From Shewanella donghaensis (lineage in GTDB: Bacteria > Pseudomonadota > Gammaproteobacteria > Enterobacterales > Shewanellaceae): 64,000 bases of DNA. A program made the position numbers and the translations under genes. Position 1 is the stretch's first letter, and every line of letters begins with the position of its first letter. Under the pieces are notes generated by a model. It saw only the letters and a program-made list of their open reading frames with translations. It was not told the origin of the DNA and searched no databases. Positions 10,217-22,153 of the stretch are shown one piece after another. The stretch spans positions 1,984,001 through 2,048,000 of the forward strand of contig NZ_CP041783.1 in the NCBI RefSeq assembly GCF_007567505.1. The letters run 5' to 3'.

Positions 10217-13200
10217 TTAATTTTTGCCGATTCTTTGATGTAATTCTTGCACAGAATTAACGTTACCGCGGTCATCGGCAGAATGCGCAAGACAGGTTGC
10301 GAATACTGCGTTTAACGTTGTGGTGTAGTTCACTTTATAGCGAAGTGCACCACGACGGATTTGACGTGAATCCTCAATCGCTTGGCGACCTTCAGTCGTG
10401 TTAATGATGTAGGTGTATTCATCATTCTTAATACGGTCAAGAATATGTGGACGACCTTCATGTACTTTATTCACAAGGCGAGGGTTAATACCCGCTTCGC
10501 CCAGTATCACTGCAGTGCCATGAGTCGCGTCAATGTCATAACCCAATTCAATCAAGTTAGCCGCAAGCTCTGCAACACGCGCTTTATCGCTATCACGAAC
10601 AGAGATTAGTGCACGGCCAGATTTAGGCACTTCAGAAGTCGCACCTAACTGCGCTTTAGCATAAGCTTCGGCAAAAGTTTCACCAACGCCCATCACTTCG
10701 CCAGTAGAGCGCATTTCAGGGCCAAGCATTGGGTCAACACCTGGGAACTTGTTAAATGGCAATACCACTTCTTTTACAGAGAAGTATGGTGGAATCACTT
10801 CTTTAGTGAAGTTCTGTGAAGTTAAGCTCTGACCTGCCATAACCCGCGCAGCAATCTTAGCCAGTGGAACACCGGTTGCTTTAGACACAAACGGGACAGT
10901 ACGTGCAGCACGTGGATTAACTTCAATCATATAGATTTCGTCATCTTTAACTGCAAATTGGACATTCATTAAACCAACCACGCCTAGCTCCATTGCTAAT
11001 TTAGCAACTTGCTCACGCATACGATTTTGAACATCTTCACTTAAGCTGTATGGCGGTAATGAACAACCCGAGTCACCAGAGTGAACTCCTGCTTGTTCAA
11101 TATGCTCCATGATTGAACCAATAACGACTAGCTCGCCATCACAAATAGCATCGATATCGATTTCAATTGCGTTATCTAAGAATCGGTCTAACAATACTGG
11201 AGAAGCGTTAGAAACACTTACTGCTTCATTGAAATAGCGACGTAAATCTTGCTCGTCATAAACGATTTCCATTGCGCGGCCACCCAATACATATGATGGA
11301 CGAACCACTAACGGATAACCGATACGTGCAGCTGAAAGTACCGCACCTTCAACAGTAGTTACTGTATCATTTTCAGGTTGCTTCATTTCAAGACGTTGAA
11401 TCGCTTTCTGGAAACGCTCACGGTCTTCTGCACGGTCAATAGCATCTGGGCTTGTACCAATAATTGGCACTCCAGCAGCTTCTAAAGCGCGAGCAAGTTT
11501 AAGTGGTGTTTGACCACCGTACTGTACGATAACGCCTTTAGGCTTTTCGATACGTACGATTTCAAGCACATCTTCAAATGTCACCGGCTCAAAATACAAG
11601 CGATCTGAAGTGTCGTAATCGGTTGAAACAGTTTCAGGGTTACAGTTAACCATGATGGTTTCATAACCGTCTTCGCGTAATGCTAATGCAGCATGAACAC
11701 AACAGTAATCAAACTCAATACCTTGACCGATACGGTTAGGGCCACCACCAAGAATCATGATTTTGTCACGATCTGACGGTGCTGCTTCACATTCGTCTTC
11801 GTAGGTTGAGTACATGTAAGCCGTATCAGTAGCAAACTCAGCAGCACAAGTATCAACACGCTTATAAACTGGGTGCATGTCAAAACGGTCACGTATTTTA
11901 CGTACTTCGCTTTCACTTACGCCTAATATTGTAGCCAAGCGCGCATCAGAGAAACCTTTACGCTTAAGTTGCAGTAAGAAAGCTTCGTTAAGACCTGACA
12001 TACCGACTTCAGATACTTTAGCTTCTTGAGCGATAAGATCTTCTATTTGTACCAAGAACCAAGGATCAACATTGGTTAACTTGAAAATATCATCACGGCT
12101 AAGACCTGCACGGAATGCGTCGGCAATGTACCAAATACGGTCACAGCCAGGTTCTTTTAATTCGTGACGAATTGTTTGCATTGCATCTGGTGACGTAATA
12201 TCGACAACTGAATCAAAACCATCACGGCTAACTTCTAAGCCACGTAATGCTTTTTGTAGTGACTCTTGGAAAGTACGACCAATGGCCATTACTTCACCCA
12301 CTGACTTCATTTGAGTCGTCAAACGGTCATTAGCACCGGCAAACTTTTCAAAGTTAAAGCGTGGCACTTTAGTCACAACATAATCTATAGCAGGTTCGAA
12401 TGATGCTGGAGTTCGACCGCCAGTAATATCATTCATTAGCTCATCTAAGGTAAAACCAACAGCCAATTTCGCGGCGATTTTAGCAATCGGGAAACCCGTA
12501 GCTTTAGAGGCTAGCGCCGAAGAGCGAGAAACACGTGGGTTCATTTCAATAATGACCATACGACCAGTATCTGGACAAATACCAAACTGAACGTTAGAAC
12601 CACCGGTTTCAACACCAATTTCACGTAATACTGCTAAAGAAGCATTACGCATTAATTGATATTCTTTATCTGTTAATGTCTGAGCAGGAGCAACGGTGAT
12701 AGAGTCACCCGTATGAACGCCCATAGCATCGAAGTTTTCAATGGCACACACAATGATACAGTTATCATTGCGGTCACGAACCACTTCCATTTCGTACTCT
12801 TTCCAACCGATTAATGATTCATCGATTAGTAGCTCACTGGTAGGCGATAACTCAAGACCTTGAGAACAAATGTCTTCAAATTCTTCTTTGTTATATGCAA
12901 TACCACCGCCACTGCCACCCATGGTGAAAGAAGGACGAATAATACAAGGGAAACCAACCATGTCTAAAACGCCATGCGCTTCTGCCATGTTATGAGCAAT
13001 ACCAGCGCGTGGACAATCTAGTCCGATTGATTTCATTGCTTTGTCAAAACGACTACGGTCTTCAGCTTTATCAATCGCATCAGCTGTAGCACCAATCATT
13101 TCAACGTTAAACTCTTTTAGTACACCTTTAGCTTCAAGCTGAAGTGCACAGTTAAGCGCTGTTTGGCCACCCATAGTAGGTAGGATCGCATCAGGTTTTT

Positions 13201-13441
13201 CTTTTGCGATAATGTTGCGAACAACTTCCCAATGAATAGGCTCGATGTATGTTGCATCAGCCATTTCAGGATCGGTCATGATCGTCGCGGGGTTAGAGTT
13301 AACTAAAATAACTCGATAACCCTCTTCACGAAGCGCTTTACACGCTTGTGCACCTGAATAGTCAAATTCACACGCCTGACCAATAACAATTGGGCCTGCG
13401 CCTAGGATTAGAATACTTTTAATATCAGTACGTTTTGGCAT
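10217..13441 (-). CDS. carB: Carbamoyl-phosphate synthase large subunit
   Basis: This 1074-residue subunit makes carbamoyl phosphate from ammonia (channelled from CarA), bicarbonate and two ATP for arginine and pyrimidine synthesis. Two homologous ATP-grasp halves are visible. The first begins [21 protein letters not shown] with [10 protein letters not shown]; the second begins about residue 555 with [20 protein letters not shown] and [18 protein letters not shown]-terminal MGS-like allosteric domain follows. Its length and both catalytic halves match E. coli. The ATG lies 27 nt after the carA stop, giving a two-gene carAB operon. Confidence 0.99.
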   Translation of the reverse strand: MPKRTDIKSILILGAGPIVIGQACEFDYSGAQACKALREEGYRVILVNSNPATIMTDPEMADATYIEPIHWEVVRNIIAKEKPDAILPTMGGQTALNCALQLEAKGVLKEFNVEMIGATADAIDKAEDRSRFDKAMKSIGLDCPRAGIAHNMAEAHGVLDMVGFPCIIRPSFTMGGSGGGIAYNKEEFEDICSQGLELSPTSELLIDESLIGWKEYEMEVVRDRNDNCIIVCAIENFDAMGVHTGDSITVAPAQTLTDKEYQLMRNASLAVLREIGVETGGSNVQFGICPDTGRMVIIEMNPRVSRSSALASKATGFPIAKIAAKLAVGFTLDELMNDITGGRTPASFEPAIDYVVTKVPRFNFEKFAGANDRLTTQMKSVGEVMAIGRTFQESLQKALRGLEVSRDGFDSVVDITSPDAMQTIRHELKEPGCDRIWYIADAFRAGLSRDDIFKLTNVDPWFLVQIEDLIAQEAKVSEVGMSGLNEAFLLQLKRKGFSDARLATILGVSESEVRKIRDRFDMHPVYKRVDTCAAEFATDTAYMYSTYEDECEAAPSDRDKIMILGGGPNRIGQGIEFDYCCVHAALALREDGYETIMVNCNPETVSTDYDTSDRLYFEPVTFEDVLEIVRIEKPKGVIVQYGGQTPLKLARALEAAGVPIIGTSPDAIDRAEDRERFQKAIQRLEMKQPENDTVTTVEGAVLSAARIGYPLVVRPSYVLGGRAMEIVYDEQDLRRYFNEAVSVSNASPVLLDRFLDNAIEIDIDAICDGELVVIGSIMEHIEQAGVHSGDSGCSLPPYSLSEDVQNRMREQVAKLAMELGVVGLMNVQFAVKDDEIYMIEVNPRAARTVPFVSKATGVPLAKIAARVMAGQSLTSQNFTKEVIPPYFSVKEVVLPFNKFPGVDPMLGPEMRSTGEVMGVGETFAEAYAKAQLGATSEVPKSGRALISVRDSDKARVAELAANLIELGYDIDATHGTAVILGEAGINPRLVNKVHEGRPHILDRIKNDEYTYIINTTEGRQAIEDSRQIRRGALRYKVNYTTTLNAVFATCLAHSADDRGNVNSVQELHQRIGKN

Positions 13442-13468
13442 TGCTTCTATCTTCTCCGAGTAACCGAA

Positions 13469-14614
13469 CTATTTAGCGTTTTGACGAAATTGTTCCATCA
13501 ACTCAATAAAGTGATCAAACAGTGGTGACGCATCGGTCGGTCCAGGACTTGCTTCTGGGTGACCTTGGAAACTAAACGCTGGCTTGTCAGTAAGGTGAAT
13601 ACCTTGCAAAGAACCATCAAATAATGACTTGTGAGTCACCTTGATGTTCGCAGGCAAGGTCGATTCATCAGCAGCAAAACCGTGGTTTTGGCTGGTAATC
13701 ATCACATTACCTTGTTCAATATTACTTACTGGGTGATTTGCGCCATGATGACCAAACTTCATTTTAGAAGTTTTAGCACCTGAAGCTAATGCAAGTAACT
13801 GGTGACCAAGACAAATACCAAAAACGGGTGTTTCAGTTTTTAAAATTTCTTGGATTGCTGTAATCGCATAATCACATGGCTCTGGATCCCCAGGACCATT
13901 AGACAAGAAAATCCCATCAGGATTCATTGCTAATACTTCAGCAGCTGTCGTTTGCGCAGGTACAACTGTGACATCACAACCACGATCAACCAACATACGT
14001 AAAATATTACGTTTGATGCCATAATCGTAAGCAACGATTTTATATTTAAGTTCTGATGCTGGAGTTTCGTCAGGTAAGCCACCCACTAAGCGCCATGTTC
14101 CCTTGCGCCATTGGTAAGTAGACTCTGTCGTCACTTCTTTAGCTAAGTCCATGCCCTTCAAACCAGGGAATGCCTTGGCAGCGGCTAACGCTTTAGCTTC
14201 ATCGATATCACCAACCATAATACAGCCAGCTTGCGCGCCTTTTTCACGTAAAATACGTGTTAATTTGCGTGTATCAATATCTGCGATACCAACAACATTA
14301 TTCGCTTTTAAATAATCGCTTAATGATTGTTGGTTACGGAAGTTACTCGCTAATAAAGGTAAATCTCGAATAATAAGACCACAAGCATGAACTGAATCAG
14401 ATTCTGTATCTTCATCGTTTGTGCCGGTATTACCAATATGAGGGTAAGTCAGAGTTACGATCTGGCGAGAATATGACGGATCCGTTAAAATCTCTTGATA
14501 ACCTGTCATTGAAGTATTAAAAACAACTTCACCAACAGTAAGTCCATCGGCACCAATTGCTGTGCCAGAGAATACGGTTCCATCTTCGAGTACGAGTAAG
14601 GCAGACTGTGTCAA
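13469..14614 (-). CDS. carA: Carbamoyl-phosphate synthase small subunit (glutaminase)
   Basis: This 381-residue glutamine amidotransferase feeds ammonia to CarB. The N-terminal domain [20 protein letters not shown] is followed by a class I GATase domain with the nucleophile loop [15 protein letters not shown] and the His/Glu pair in [10 protein letters not shown]. The start chosen is TTG at 14614, because GGAGG lies 5 nt upstream and gives (M)[11 protein letters not shown], matching E. coli Car[13 protein letters not shown]. Upstream GTG and TTG codons are too close to, or upstream of, the Shine-Dalgarno sequence. Confidence 0.97.
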   Translation of the reverse strand: MTQSALLVLEDGTVFSGTAIGADGLTVGEVVFNTSMTGYQEILTDPSYSRQIVTLTYPHIGNTGTNDEDTESDSVHACGLIIRDLPLLASNFRNQQSLSDYLKANNVVGIADIDTRKLTRILREKGAQAGCIMVGDIDEAKALAAAKAFPGLKGMDLAKEVTTESTYQWRKGTWRLVGGLPDETPASELKYKIVAYDYGIKRNILRMLVDRGCDVTVVPAQTTAAEVLAMNPDGIFLSNGPGDPEPCDYAITAIQEILKTETPVFGICLGHQLLALASGAKTSKMKFGHHGANHPVSNIEQGNVMITSQNHGFAADESTLPANIKVTHKSLFDGSLQGIHLTDKPAFSFQGHPEASPGPTDASPLFDHFIELMEQFRQNAK

Positions 14615-14749
14615 CACGACCTCCAAAAAGAGCTAAATCACTGAAATTATTACAATTTAATTTCTACAGATTTACTAAATTACGAAAATTTGGCAAATTC
14701 CAGCGATTTTATATGAATTAAGTTTAAGCGTCTATGCTTGGTTATTTTA
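14615..14749 (-). promoter_or_regulatory. carAB promoter/leader region
   Basis: This AT-rich 135-bp leader lies between the dapB terminator and the carA start. E. coli carAB is controlled here by arginine and pyrimidine signals. I find only a partial ARG-box-like half site (TATATGAATTAAG near 14710) and cannot assign an operator. Confidence 0.4.
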
Positions 14750-14773
14750 TTTTGGGAAATATATTTCCCAAAA
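14750..14773. repeat. Perfect 24-bp palindrome between dapB terminator and carA leader
   Basis: TTTTGGGAAATA is followed by its exact reverse complement with no spacer. It abuts the dapB terminator but has no U-tract of its own on the minus strand. It could be a regulator binding site at the upstream edge of the carAB promoter or a second hairpin of the dapB 3' end. Confidence 0.75.
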
Positions 14774-14798
14774 AAAAACCACCAACGGTGGTTTTTTT
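14771..14798 (-). terminator. Intrinsic terminator after dapB
   Basis: AACCACC-AAC-GGTGGTT is flanked by A and T runs and lies 7 nt past the dapB stop. Confidence 0.9.
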
Positions 14799-14804
14799 AA
14801 AATA

Positions 14805-15617
<813 letters not shown>

Positions 15618-15635
15618 TTACTTTCTCCCAGTGAT

Positions 15636-15666
15636 ACAAAAACGCCTAAGTTAACTTAGGCGTTTT
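15636..15666 (-). terminator. Intrinsic terminator after fklB
   Basis: A 24-bp perfect palindrome AACGCCTAAGTT/AACTTAGGCGTT is followed by GTTTTTG on the minus strand. It lies between the fklB stop and the dapB start. Confidence 0.85.
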
Positions 15667-15669
15667 GAA

Positions 15670-16284
15670 TTAGACAATTTCTAATAATTCGACTTCAAAT
15701 ACCAACGCCGAGAATGGCGGGATAGAAGCACCAGCACCACGTTCGCCGTAAGCTAAGTGTTGTGGAACGAATAATTTAAGCTTAGTACCTACAGGCATTA
15801 ACTGAAGCGCTTCAGTCCAACCAGCGATAACGCCAGAAACTGGAAATTCAGCTGGCTCGCCGCGAGTTACAGAGCTATCGAATACTTCACCATTGATGAA
15901 TGTACCGTGGTAATGTGCACGAATAGTTGATTCAAGAGTTGGCTTGTCGCCTTCACCTTGAGTGATAACTTCGTATTGAAGACCAGATTCAGTCACTGTT
16001 ACGTCTTCACGCTTAGCATTTTCAGCTAGGAATGTTTCGCCTTCAGCAGAAGCTGCTTCAGAAGCTTCTTCTTGTGCAGCTTGTAAACGACGGCTGATTT
16101 CAGTGAAAGCAACTTGTAAGTCTTCCATTGCTACAGCACTTTCTTTACCAGCAAATGCATCAGCAAGACCAGCTTGTACAGCAGGGATATCGATACCTTC
16201 GAAAGAGTTAGCAGCTAGTTGCTCACCCATTTGACGACCTACACCGTAACTTGCTTGCTGTTCCATTGTGTTGAACTCTGACAT
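15670..16284 (-). CDS. fklB: FKBP-type peptidyl-prolyl cis-trans isomerase, FklB/FKBP22 type
   Basis: This 204-residue cytoplasmic foldase has an N-terminal dimerisation domain (about 1-70, YGVGRQMGEQL...GIDIPAVQAGL). A long helix (about 70-95) leads to an FKBP_C domain (about 115-204) with VRAHYHGT-like TIRAHYHGTFINGEVFDSS, VIAGWTEALQLMPVG and IPPFSALVFEVELL. There is no signal peptide, so the cytoplasmic FklB assignment is preferred over periplasmic FkpA. It is transcribed from its own region and ends in a strong terminator ahead of dapB. Confidence 0.95.
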   Translation of the reverse strand: MSEFNTMEQQASYGVGRQMGEQLAANSFEGIDIPAVQAGLADAFAGKESAVAMEDLQVAFTEISRRLQAAQEEASEAASAEGETFLAENAKREDVTVTESGLQYEVITQGEGDKPTLESTIRAHYHGTFINGEVFDSSVTRGEPAEFPVSGVIAGWTEALQLMPVGTKLKLFVPQHLAYGERGAGASIPPFSALVFEVELLEIV

Positions 16285-16390
16285 ACGTATTTACTCTCAA
16301 TTCATCAGTTAAAATTTGCGGGGCAGTTTAGCACACTTTAGTTAGTGATGGGCGCTAATCTGAGCTGAATATGACTATTTTTCAACAGCA

Positions 16391-17182
16391 TTAGCCGCAT
16401 TGTTGCAGTGACTGCTTTTGAGCAGCTTTATACAGTGGAGTAACTTTAGCTTGCAAGGCTTCTAAATCAGCAATTCGGGTAGAATGAGATGGATGTGTAG
16501 AGAACATTTCAGGCCCTTGTTCTCCTCCAGCTTTCGCCATGTTTTGCCAAAGAATGACACTCTTGGCAGGGTTAAAACCCGCTTTTGCCATTAATTCTAA
16601 ACCTAGTTCGTCTGACTCACTTTCTTGATCTCGGCCAAAAGGTAATAGAATGCCAACTTGTGCGCCTAACCCTAAACCTGCCATGTACATATCTTTATTG
16701 GCGACGCCGCCTGCGCCAAGTGCAATATCAGCAACTTGCATACCTGTATTGGTCATTTGTGCACGCGTAACTTGCTCATTGCCATGTCTTGCGAGTACAT
16801 GTGCGACTTCATGGCCGATAACTGTCGCTAACTGGTCTTGGTCACTGGCTACTTTCAATAAGCCCGTATATACGCCAATATGGCCCCCTGGAAGCGCAAA
16901 AGCATTAACCTGGTTGGAATCAAACAATACAACTTCCCATGTTAACTTTTTATCAGGTAACACTGCTGTAATTCGATTAGCCACGCAATTAACATAGGCG
17001 GTTAGTTTTTTATCTTTGCTGATTTTTTCTGACTTTTTCATGGCTTCAAAAGATTGCTGTCCCATTTGTGACATTTCAGACTCATCAAACAACAAAATTT
17101 GGCTACGACCCGTAGGGGATTTATGGGTTGCACAACCTGTCATCAGTAAAGCCACAAGCATTCCAAGAAAAACATTTTTCAT
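16391..17182 (-). CDS. M48-family metallopeptidase lipoprotein (LoiP/YggG-like)
   Basis: This 263-residue zinc protease is probably anchored as a lipoprotein. The signal sequence MKNVFLGMLVALLMTGCATH has a LMTGC lipobox. The catalytic motif HEVAHVLARHG (HExxH) sits near residue 130 after the VNAFALPGGHIGVYTGLL block, and the third zinc ligand region is ESESDELGLELMAKAGF. The family includes E. coli LoiP and BepA, which act on outer-membrane assembly or cell envelope quality control. It lacks the TPR domain of BepA, so LoiP-like is more likely; the substrate is unknown. No operon partner is evident. Confidence 0.9.
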   Translation of the reverse strand: MKNVFLGMLVALLMTGCATHKSPTGRSQILLFDESEMSQMGQQSFEAMKKSEKISKDKKLTAYVNCVANRITAVLPDKKLTWEVVLFDSNQVNAFALPGGHIGVYTGLLKVASDQDQLATVIGHEVAHVLARHGNEQVTRAQMTNTGMQVADIALGAGGVANKDMYMAGLGLGAQVGILLPFGRDQESESDELGLELMAKAGFNPAKSVILWQNMAKAGGEQGPEMFSTHPSHSTRIADLEALQAKVTPLYKAAQKQSLQQCG

Positions 17183-17284
17183 AATAACTATCCTTTTATT
17201 ATTTTTATATTGAGCAAATATTCAAGCTTTGTCGTAAATCAGTAATTAACCATTTCTGCGGCATTTTCTAAGTTATGTTCTCAA

Positions 17285-18520
17285 TTAAGCTCTAGGAGAC
17301 TTGCCCTTAAAGTCCTTAATACTGCGTTTTTTCTGACTACGCCTATTGGCTTGTTTATCTTTAGCAGGACGACTGCTACTCCCTGAGCTCGGTTTATCCG
17401 TTACAGGGAAGCCTTCTAAAGCTAACAAAGGCAAGTCTCGCTCTGTTAACATTCTTATCGCTTGTAAGTCATCAGATTCGCCATGACAAACTAACGATAA
17501 CGCTAACCCATTAGCACCGGCTCTTGCCGTACGACCAATACGGTGAACATAAACGGCAGCGCTTGCGGGTAAATCCACATTAATAATCACCGGTAACGCA
17601 TCAATATCTATGCCGCGGGCTAACACATCGGTTGCCACTAATACCGTTAGCGACTTAGTTTTGAACTCGCTTAAGGTTTTAGTGCGAATGACCTGCTCTT
17701 TGTCACCATGCAGTGCAGCAGCATTAACTCCAGCCTTAACCAGCTTCTTAGTGACCGCATCGGCGCTATCTTTTGTATTGGTAAAGATCAACACTTGCTG
17801 CCAATTATGCTGCTTTATTAGTGTAATCAGTGCTTGGGCTTTACTGCCTTTATTGACTAAATAAAGCTGCTCTTCAACCTTTTCAACAACCGAATTGCCT
17901 TTATCGGCCTCAACCGTTACCAAGTCAGCTTTTAAAATGCTTTCAACCCGTTTCGTAATCGTGTCATCGAATGTGGCAGAGAATAATAACGTCTGTTTAT
18001 TGCTCGGAGTTTGCTGCGCTATTCTGTCTATATCAGCCCAAAAGCCCGTATCTAATAATCTGTCTGCTTCATCAAGCACTAATAGCTTTAATGCTGCTAG
18101 TGTGACATGTCCCTGTTTAAGAAACTCAACCAATCTTGCGGGGGTTGCAACAATCACTTGAGGTTGCGCTGTTAATTCATTGATTTGTTCATCAACGTCA
18201 ATCCCACCAGATAGCAGCTGCATTCTAATCGCTAATGGCTTTGCGAGTTCATTTAGGGTTTGAAAAACCTGCTTGGCAAGTTCTCTTGTCGGGGTAATAA
18301 TTAATGCTTGAACATCAGAGGTTTTTTTACCGTCAATAGATTGCAACAGAGGTAAGCCAAAGGCGTATGTTTTACCACTACCGGTTTGCGCTAGAGCTAA
18401 GACATCTTTACCGGACAAAATAGCAGGAATAGCCAAAGTTTGAATTTTGGTTGCCGTTTTTAGGTGATCAGGTAATACCGATAATATAGTTTTATTGAGG
18501 TTCAGGTTCAAAAAAGACAT
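17285..18520 (-). CDS. DEAD-box ATP-dependent RNA helicase (RhlE-like)
   Basis: This 411-residue protein contains an upstream Q motif (ATKIQTLAIPAIL), AQTGSGKT, PTRELAKQ, TPARLVEF, DEAD, SAT, VLVATDVLARGID and HRIGRTARAG, the complete helicase core. A short basic tail (KDKQANRRSQKKRS...KSPRA) probably binds RNA. Family members remodel rRNA or mRNA. The ATG at 18520 is preferred; an in-frame TTG at 18535 lacks a ribosome binding site. The closest group appears to be RhlE, but the exact paralogue cannot be fixed by eye. Confidence 0.92.
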   Translation of the reverse strand: MSFLNLNLNKTILSVLPDHLKTATKIQTLAIPAILSGKDVLALAQTGSGKTYAFGLPLLQSIDGKKTSDVQALIITPTRELAKQVFQTLNELAKPLAIRMQLLSGGIDVDEQINELTAQPQVIVATPARLVEFLKQGHVTLAALKLLVLDEADRLLDTGFWADIDRIAQQTPSNKQTLLFSATFDDTITKRVESILKADLVTVEADKGNSVVEKVEEQLYLVNKGSKAQALITLIKQHNWQQVLIFTNTKDSADAVTKKLVKAGVNAAALHGDKEQVIRTKTLSEFKTKSLTVLVATDVLARGIDIDALPVIINVDLPASAAVYVHRIGRTARAGANGLALSLVCHGESDDLQAIRMLTERDLPLLALEGFPVTDKPSSGSSSRPAKDKQANRRSQKKRSIKDFKGKSPRA

Positions 18521-18652
18521 CAAATAGTTATCCAAATAAGCAATAGAAGCAGTCTACCTTAGACTATTACGATTGTCTTAAACGCAGATCGATTAGTTAG
18601 ATTACATTGTTATTTAATTGAAGCTTTACTTGCTCAACATACTGCACCAATA

Positions 18653-18683
18653 AAAAAGGCTAATTACTTTTCAGTAATCAGCC
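18653..18683 (-). terminator. Intrinsic terminator after dnaJ
   Basis: GGCTgATTACT-GAAA-AGTAATtAGCC followed by TTTTTT on the minus strand, 32 nt past the dnaJ stop. Confidence 0.88.
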
Positions 18684-18714
18684 TCCTCGTTCTACAAGAT
18701 TTTAATGACTAAGT

Positions 18715-19845
18715 TTAGCTATTTAAATCGTGAAAAAACTTTTTTACGCCATCAAAAAATCCTTCAGCTTTAGGGCTGTGCTTCTTTGATTCACCCGTTA
18801 ATGTCGCTTCAAACTCACGCAGTAGCTCTTTTTGCTTCTCGTTAAGTTTAACAGGCGTTTCCATGACTACCTTACAGAGTAAGTCACCAACGGCATGACT
18901 GCGAACAGATTTAACACCTTTACCGCGCAAGCGGAACATACGACCAGTTTGGCTTTCTGCAGGTATTTTTAAATTCACTTTACCATCAAGTGTTGGTACT
19001 TCAATCTCGCCACCTAAAGCAGCTTTACTGAATGAAATTGGCACTTCGCAGTACAAGTTGTTGCCGTCACGAACAAAAATATTATGTTCCCGAACACTGA
19101 CTTGTACATATAAATCACCTGGAGGTGCACCAAACTCACCCGCTTCACCTTCACCCGATAAGCGAACGCGATCGCCAGTATCAACACCAGCAGGTATTTT
19201 AACTGATAAGGTTTTACTCTTTTCAACACGACCTTCACCATGACACTTCTTACAAGGATCTTTAATGATCTTGCCGCGGCCATGACATGTTGGACAAGCT
19301 TGTTGAACAGCAAAGAATCCTTGGCGCATTTGTACTTGGCCTTGGCCATGACAAGTGCCACAAGTGGTTGCTGAAGAACCTTTATTAGCACCACTACCAT
19401 CACAACTATCACATGATGCTAGCGTAGGAATACGTAATTCTTTTGTAAGACCACGAACCGCTTCTTCAAGTGATAGCTCAAGGTTATAACGTAAGTCACT
19501 ACCACGAGCGGCTTGACGTTGTCCGCCGCCACGACGACCGCCGCCAAAGATATCACCAAACACGTCGCCAAAAATATCACCGAAATCACCGCCGCCACCT
19601 TGACCGCCGCCACGATTAGGATCAACACCAGCATGACCAAATTGGTCATAGGCTGCTTTCTTATTCGCGTCAGTTAGGATTTCGTAAGCTTCTTTAGCTT
19701 CTTTAAAGTTAACTTCAGCTTCTTTATCGCCAGGGTTACGATCCGGATGAAACTTCATCGCTAGACGTTTATAGGCTTTTTTGATTTCTCGTTCACTGGC
19801 ATCGCGTCCGACACTTAGAACTTCGTAATAATCTCGCTTTGACAT
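18715..19845 (-). CDS. dnaJ: Molecular chaperone DnaJ (Hsp40)
   Basis: This 376-residue cochaperone stimulates the DnaK ATPase and delivers substrates. The J domain (1-70) has the HPD signature in [11 protein letters not shown]. It is followed by a Gly-rich linker with [12 protein letters not shown], four CxxCxGxG zinc repeats ([32 protein letters not shown]) and C-terminal substrate-binding domains. The length equals E. coli DnaJ. It follows dnaK by 88 nt with a GC-rich hairpin in between, and shares the upstream heat-shock promoter. Confidence 0.99.
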   Translation of the reverse strand: MSKRDYYEVLSVGRDASEREIKKAYKRLAMKFHPDRNPGDKEAEVNFKEAKEAYEILTDANKKAAYDQFGHAGVDPNRGGGQGGGGDFGDIFGDVFGDIFGGGRRGGGQRQAARGSDLRYNLELSLEEAVRGLTKELRIPTLASCDSCDGSGANKGSSATTCGTCHGQGQVQMRQGFFAVQQACPTCHGRGKIIKDPCKKCHGEGRVEKSKTLSVKIPAGVDTGDRVRLSGEGEAGEFGAPPGDLYVQVSVREHNIFVRDGNNLYCEVPISFSKAALGGEIEVPTLDGKVNLKIPAESQTGRMFRLRGKGVKSVRSHAVGDLLCKVVMETPVKLNEKQKELLREFEATLTGESKKHSPKAEGFFDGVKKFFHDLNS

Positions 19846-19878
19846 AATCTCAGTTTTCTCAAGCAGGTATTGTACGAA

Positions 19879-19907
19879 CGGGCGTTAGAGATTTCTCTCA
19901 ACGCCCG
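19879..19907 (-). other. GC-rich hairpin in the dnaK-dnaJ intergenic region
   Basis: CGGGCGTT...AACGCCCG, with an inner AGAGA/TCTCT pairing, forms a long stem. No U-tract follows on the minus strand. It is therefore more likely an mRNA-stabilising or processing element that sets the DnaK:DnaJ ratio than a terminator. That role is inferred. Confidence 0.6.
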
Positions 19908-19933
19908 CCTGAAAGTTAACTAATTAATTTAGC

Positions 19934-21853
19934 TTACTTTTTGTCGTCTTTTACTTCTTCAAACTCAGCATCAACAACGTCATCTTCAGGCTTAGCTTCT
20001 TGAGCATCTTGTGCTGGAGCTTCACCTTGCTGCGCTTGTGCTTTCGCTTGAGCGATTTCCATTAACTTAGCAGATGCTTCCATTAATGCTTGAGTCGCTG
20101 TATCAATAGCTTCTTTGTCGTTACCTTTACTCGCGGTATCAACTTCAGCCATTGCTGCTTCAATTTTCTCTTTATCTTCAGCTGGTAAGTCTTCGCCCGC
20201 TTCTTCGATTTGCTTCTTAGTTGCGTGAACCATGCCATCAGCTTGGTTACGCGCAGTCACTAGCTCTTCGAATTTAGCATCTTCTTCAGCATGAGCTTCA
20301 GCATCACGTACCATTTGCTCTACTTCTTCGTCACTTAGACCAGAGTTAGCTTTAATAGTAATGTTTTGTGCTTTACCGGTTTTCTTATCAGTCGCTGATA
20401 CTTTCAAAATACCATCAGCATCGATGTCGAAAGATACTTCAACTTGCGGTTGACCACGTGGAGCAGGCTCAATCCCTTCAAGGTTGAATTGACCTAGAGA
20501 CTTATTGTAAGTAGCTTGCTTACGCTCACCTTGAAGTACATGAATAGTTACTGCACTTTGGTTATCTTCAGCAGTTGAGAACGTTTGGCTCGCTTTAGTC
20601 GGGATAGTGGTGTTCTTCTCGATAAGCTTAGTCATTACGCTACCCATGGTTTCAATACCAAATGATAGTGGTGTAACGTCTAGTAGCAATACGTCTTTAA
20701 CATCACCAGAAAGTACGCCCGCTTGAATTGCTGCGCCAACGGCTACTGCTTCATCAGGGTTAACGTCTTTACGTGGTTCTTTACCGAAGAAATCAGTTAC
20801 TGCAGCCTGTACTTTAGGCATACGCGTTTGACCGCCGACTAAAATCACTTCGTTAATATCAGAAACTGATAAATCAGCATCTGCTAGAGCAACTTTTAGC
20901 GGCTCTAAAGTACGTTGGATTAAGTCGTCAACTAAAGACTCTAACTTAGCACGAGTAATTTTAACCACTAAATGCTTAGGACCTGTTGCATCAGCAGTGA
21001 TGTAAGGAAGGTTAACTTCAGTTTGTGTTGTGCTTGAAAGTTCAATTTTCGCTTTTTCTGCAGCTTCTTTAACACGTTGCATTGCTAGCGGGTCTTTACG
21101 TAAGTCTAGACCTTGATCTTTTTTGAACTCATCAGCTAAATAGTTGATTAGACGGTTATCAAAATCTTCACCACCTAAATGAGTATCACCGTTAGTTGCC
21201 AATACTTCGAAAGTTTGGTCACCATCGTTGCTATCGATTTCAATGATAGAGATATCGAAAGTACCACCACCTAAATCGTATACAGCAACAACGTTGTCGC
21301 CTTGTTTCTTATCGATACCGTAAGCAAGTGCAGCAGCAGTTGGTTCGTTGATGATACGTTTAACATCAAGACCAGCAATACGACCAGCATCTTTAGTTGC
21401 TTGACGTTGTGAATCATTAAAGTAAGCAGGAACAGTAATAACCGCTTCAGTCACTTCTTCACCCAAGAAATCTTCAGCTGTTTTCTTCATCTTTTTCAAG
21501 ATTTCAGCAGATACTTGTGGTGGTGCCATTTTCTTACCATGAGCTTCAACCCATGCATCACCATTGTCAGTACCAATGATTTTAAAAGGCATGATGTCAA
21601 CATCACGTTGAACTTCGTCATCTTTAAAGCGACGACCGATTAAACGCTTAATAGCGAAAAATGTATTTGTTGGGTTTGTAACAGCTTGGCGTTTAGCAGG
21701 TGAACCTACTAATGTTTCATCATCTGTATAAGCGATAATAGATGCAGTTGTACGTTCGCCTTCAGCATTCTCGATTACGCGAGCTGTACCGCCATCAAGG
21801 ACAGCCACACAAGAGTTAGTTGTGCCTAAGTCAATACCAATAATTTTGCCCAT
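19934..21853 (-). CDS. dnaK: Molecular chaperone DnaK (Hsp70)
   Basis: This 639-residue Hsp70 begins [20 protein letters not shown]. Its ATPase domain carries [30 protein letters not shown] and [14 protein letters not shown]. It continues with the linker [17 protein letters not shown], a substrate-binding beta domain and a helical lid, and ends in an acidic tail with [12 protein letters not shown], like E. coli DnaK. GGAGATCCTC precedes the ATG. A sigma-32-type promoter lies 54-81 nt upstream of the start codon. Confidence 0.99.
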   Translation of the reverse strand: MGKIIGIDLGTTNSCVAVLDGGTARVIENAEGERTTASIIAYTDDETLVGSPAKRQAVTNPTNTFFAIKRLIGRRFKDDEVQRDVDIMPFKIIGTDNGDAWVEAHGKKMAPPQVSAEILKKMKKTAEDFLGEEVTEAVITVPAYFNDSQRQATKDAGRIAGLDVKRIINEPTAAALAYGIDKKQGDNVVAVYDLGGGTFDISIIEIDSNDGDQTFEVLATNGDTHLGGEDFDNRLINYLADEFKKDQGLDLRKDPLAMQRVKEAAEKAKIELSSTTQTEVNLPYITADATGPKHLVVKITRAKLESLVDDLIQRTLEPLKVALADADLSVSDINEVILVGGQTRMPKVQAAVTDFFGKEPRKDVNPDEAVAVGAAIQAGVLSGDVKDVLLLDVTPLSFGIETMGSVMTKLIEKNTTIPTKASQTFSTAEDNQSAVTIHVLQGERKQATYNKSLGQFNLEGIEPAPRGQPQVEVSFDIDADGILKVSATDKKTGKAQNITIKANSGLSDEEVEQMVRDAEAHAEEDAKFEELVTARNQADGMVHATKKQIEEAGEDLPAEDKEKIEAAMAEVDTASKGNDKEAIDTATQALMEASAKLMEIAQAKAQAQQGEAPAQDAQEAKPEDDVVDAEFEEVKDDKK

Positions 21854-21906
21854 GAGGATCTCCGAAAAATATAATTTTAATGTAACTTAAATTGTTTATG
21901 TTTGTT

Positions 21907-21934
21907 GATATGGGGTCAGGATTTGATTTTTCAA
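21907..21934 (-). promoter_or_regulatory. Sigma-32 heat-shock promoter of dnaKJ
   Basis: On the minus strand CTTGAAA (21928-21934) is separated by 13 nt from CCCCATAT (21907-21914). This matches the sigma-32 (RpoH) consensus CTTGAAA-N11-16-CCCCATnT at almost every base. It lies 54 nt upstream of the dnaK start. Confidence 0.92.
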
Positions 21935-22153
21935 GTCCTAATTTTTTGCCTCTCATATCAGCCTTACTGCATATATTGGGACAGCGATCAAAAATACAAG
22001 GGGAGATCAAAAAAATTATTAAAAATATCTTAAGTATTAAAAACATCTTTAAGTGAAAAAGTAAGTGCAGTCAATTTGCATACTGTATACAATCTCGCGT
22101 AATACGCATCAAATGCCAATTTTAGCGCTTACTTGAGATTAATAGGAACGACA

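Noticed and set aside
14640-14760. ArgR box in the carAB leader
   Set aside because: Only a half-site-like TATATGAATTAAG is present; no pair of 18-bp boxes matching the consensus.
19014-19412. 132-codon minus-strand ORF overlapping dnaJ in another frame
   Set aside because: Out-of-frame reading of the dnaJ zinc-finger repeats; Val/Lys-rich composition comes from the shifted CxxCxGxG repeats.
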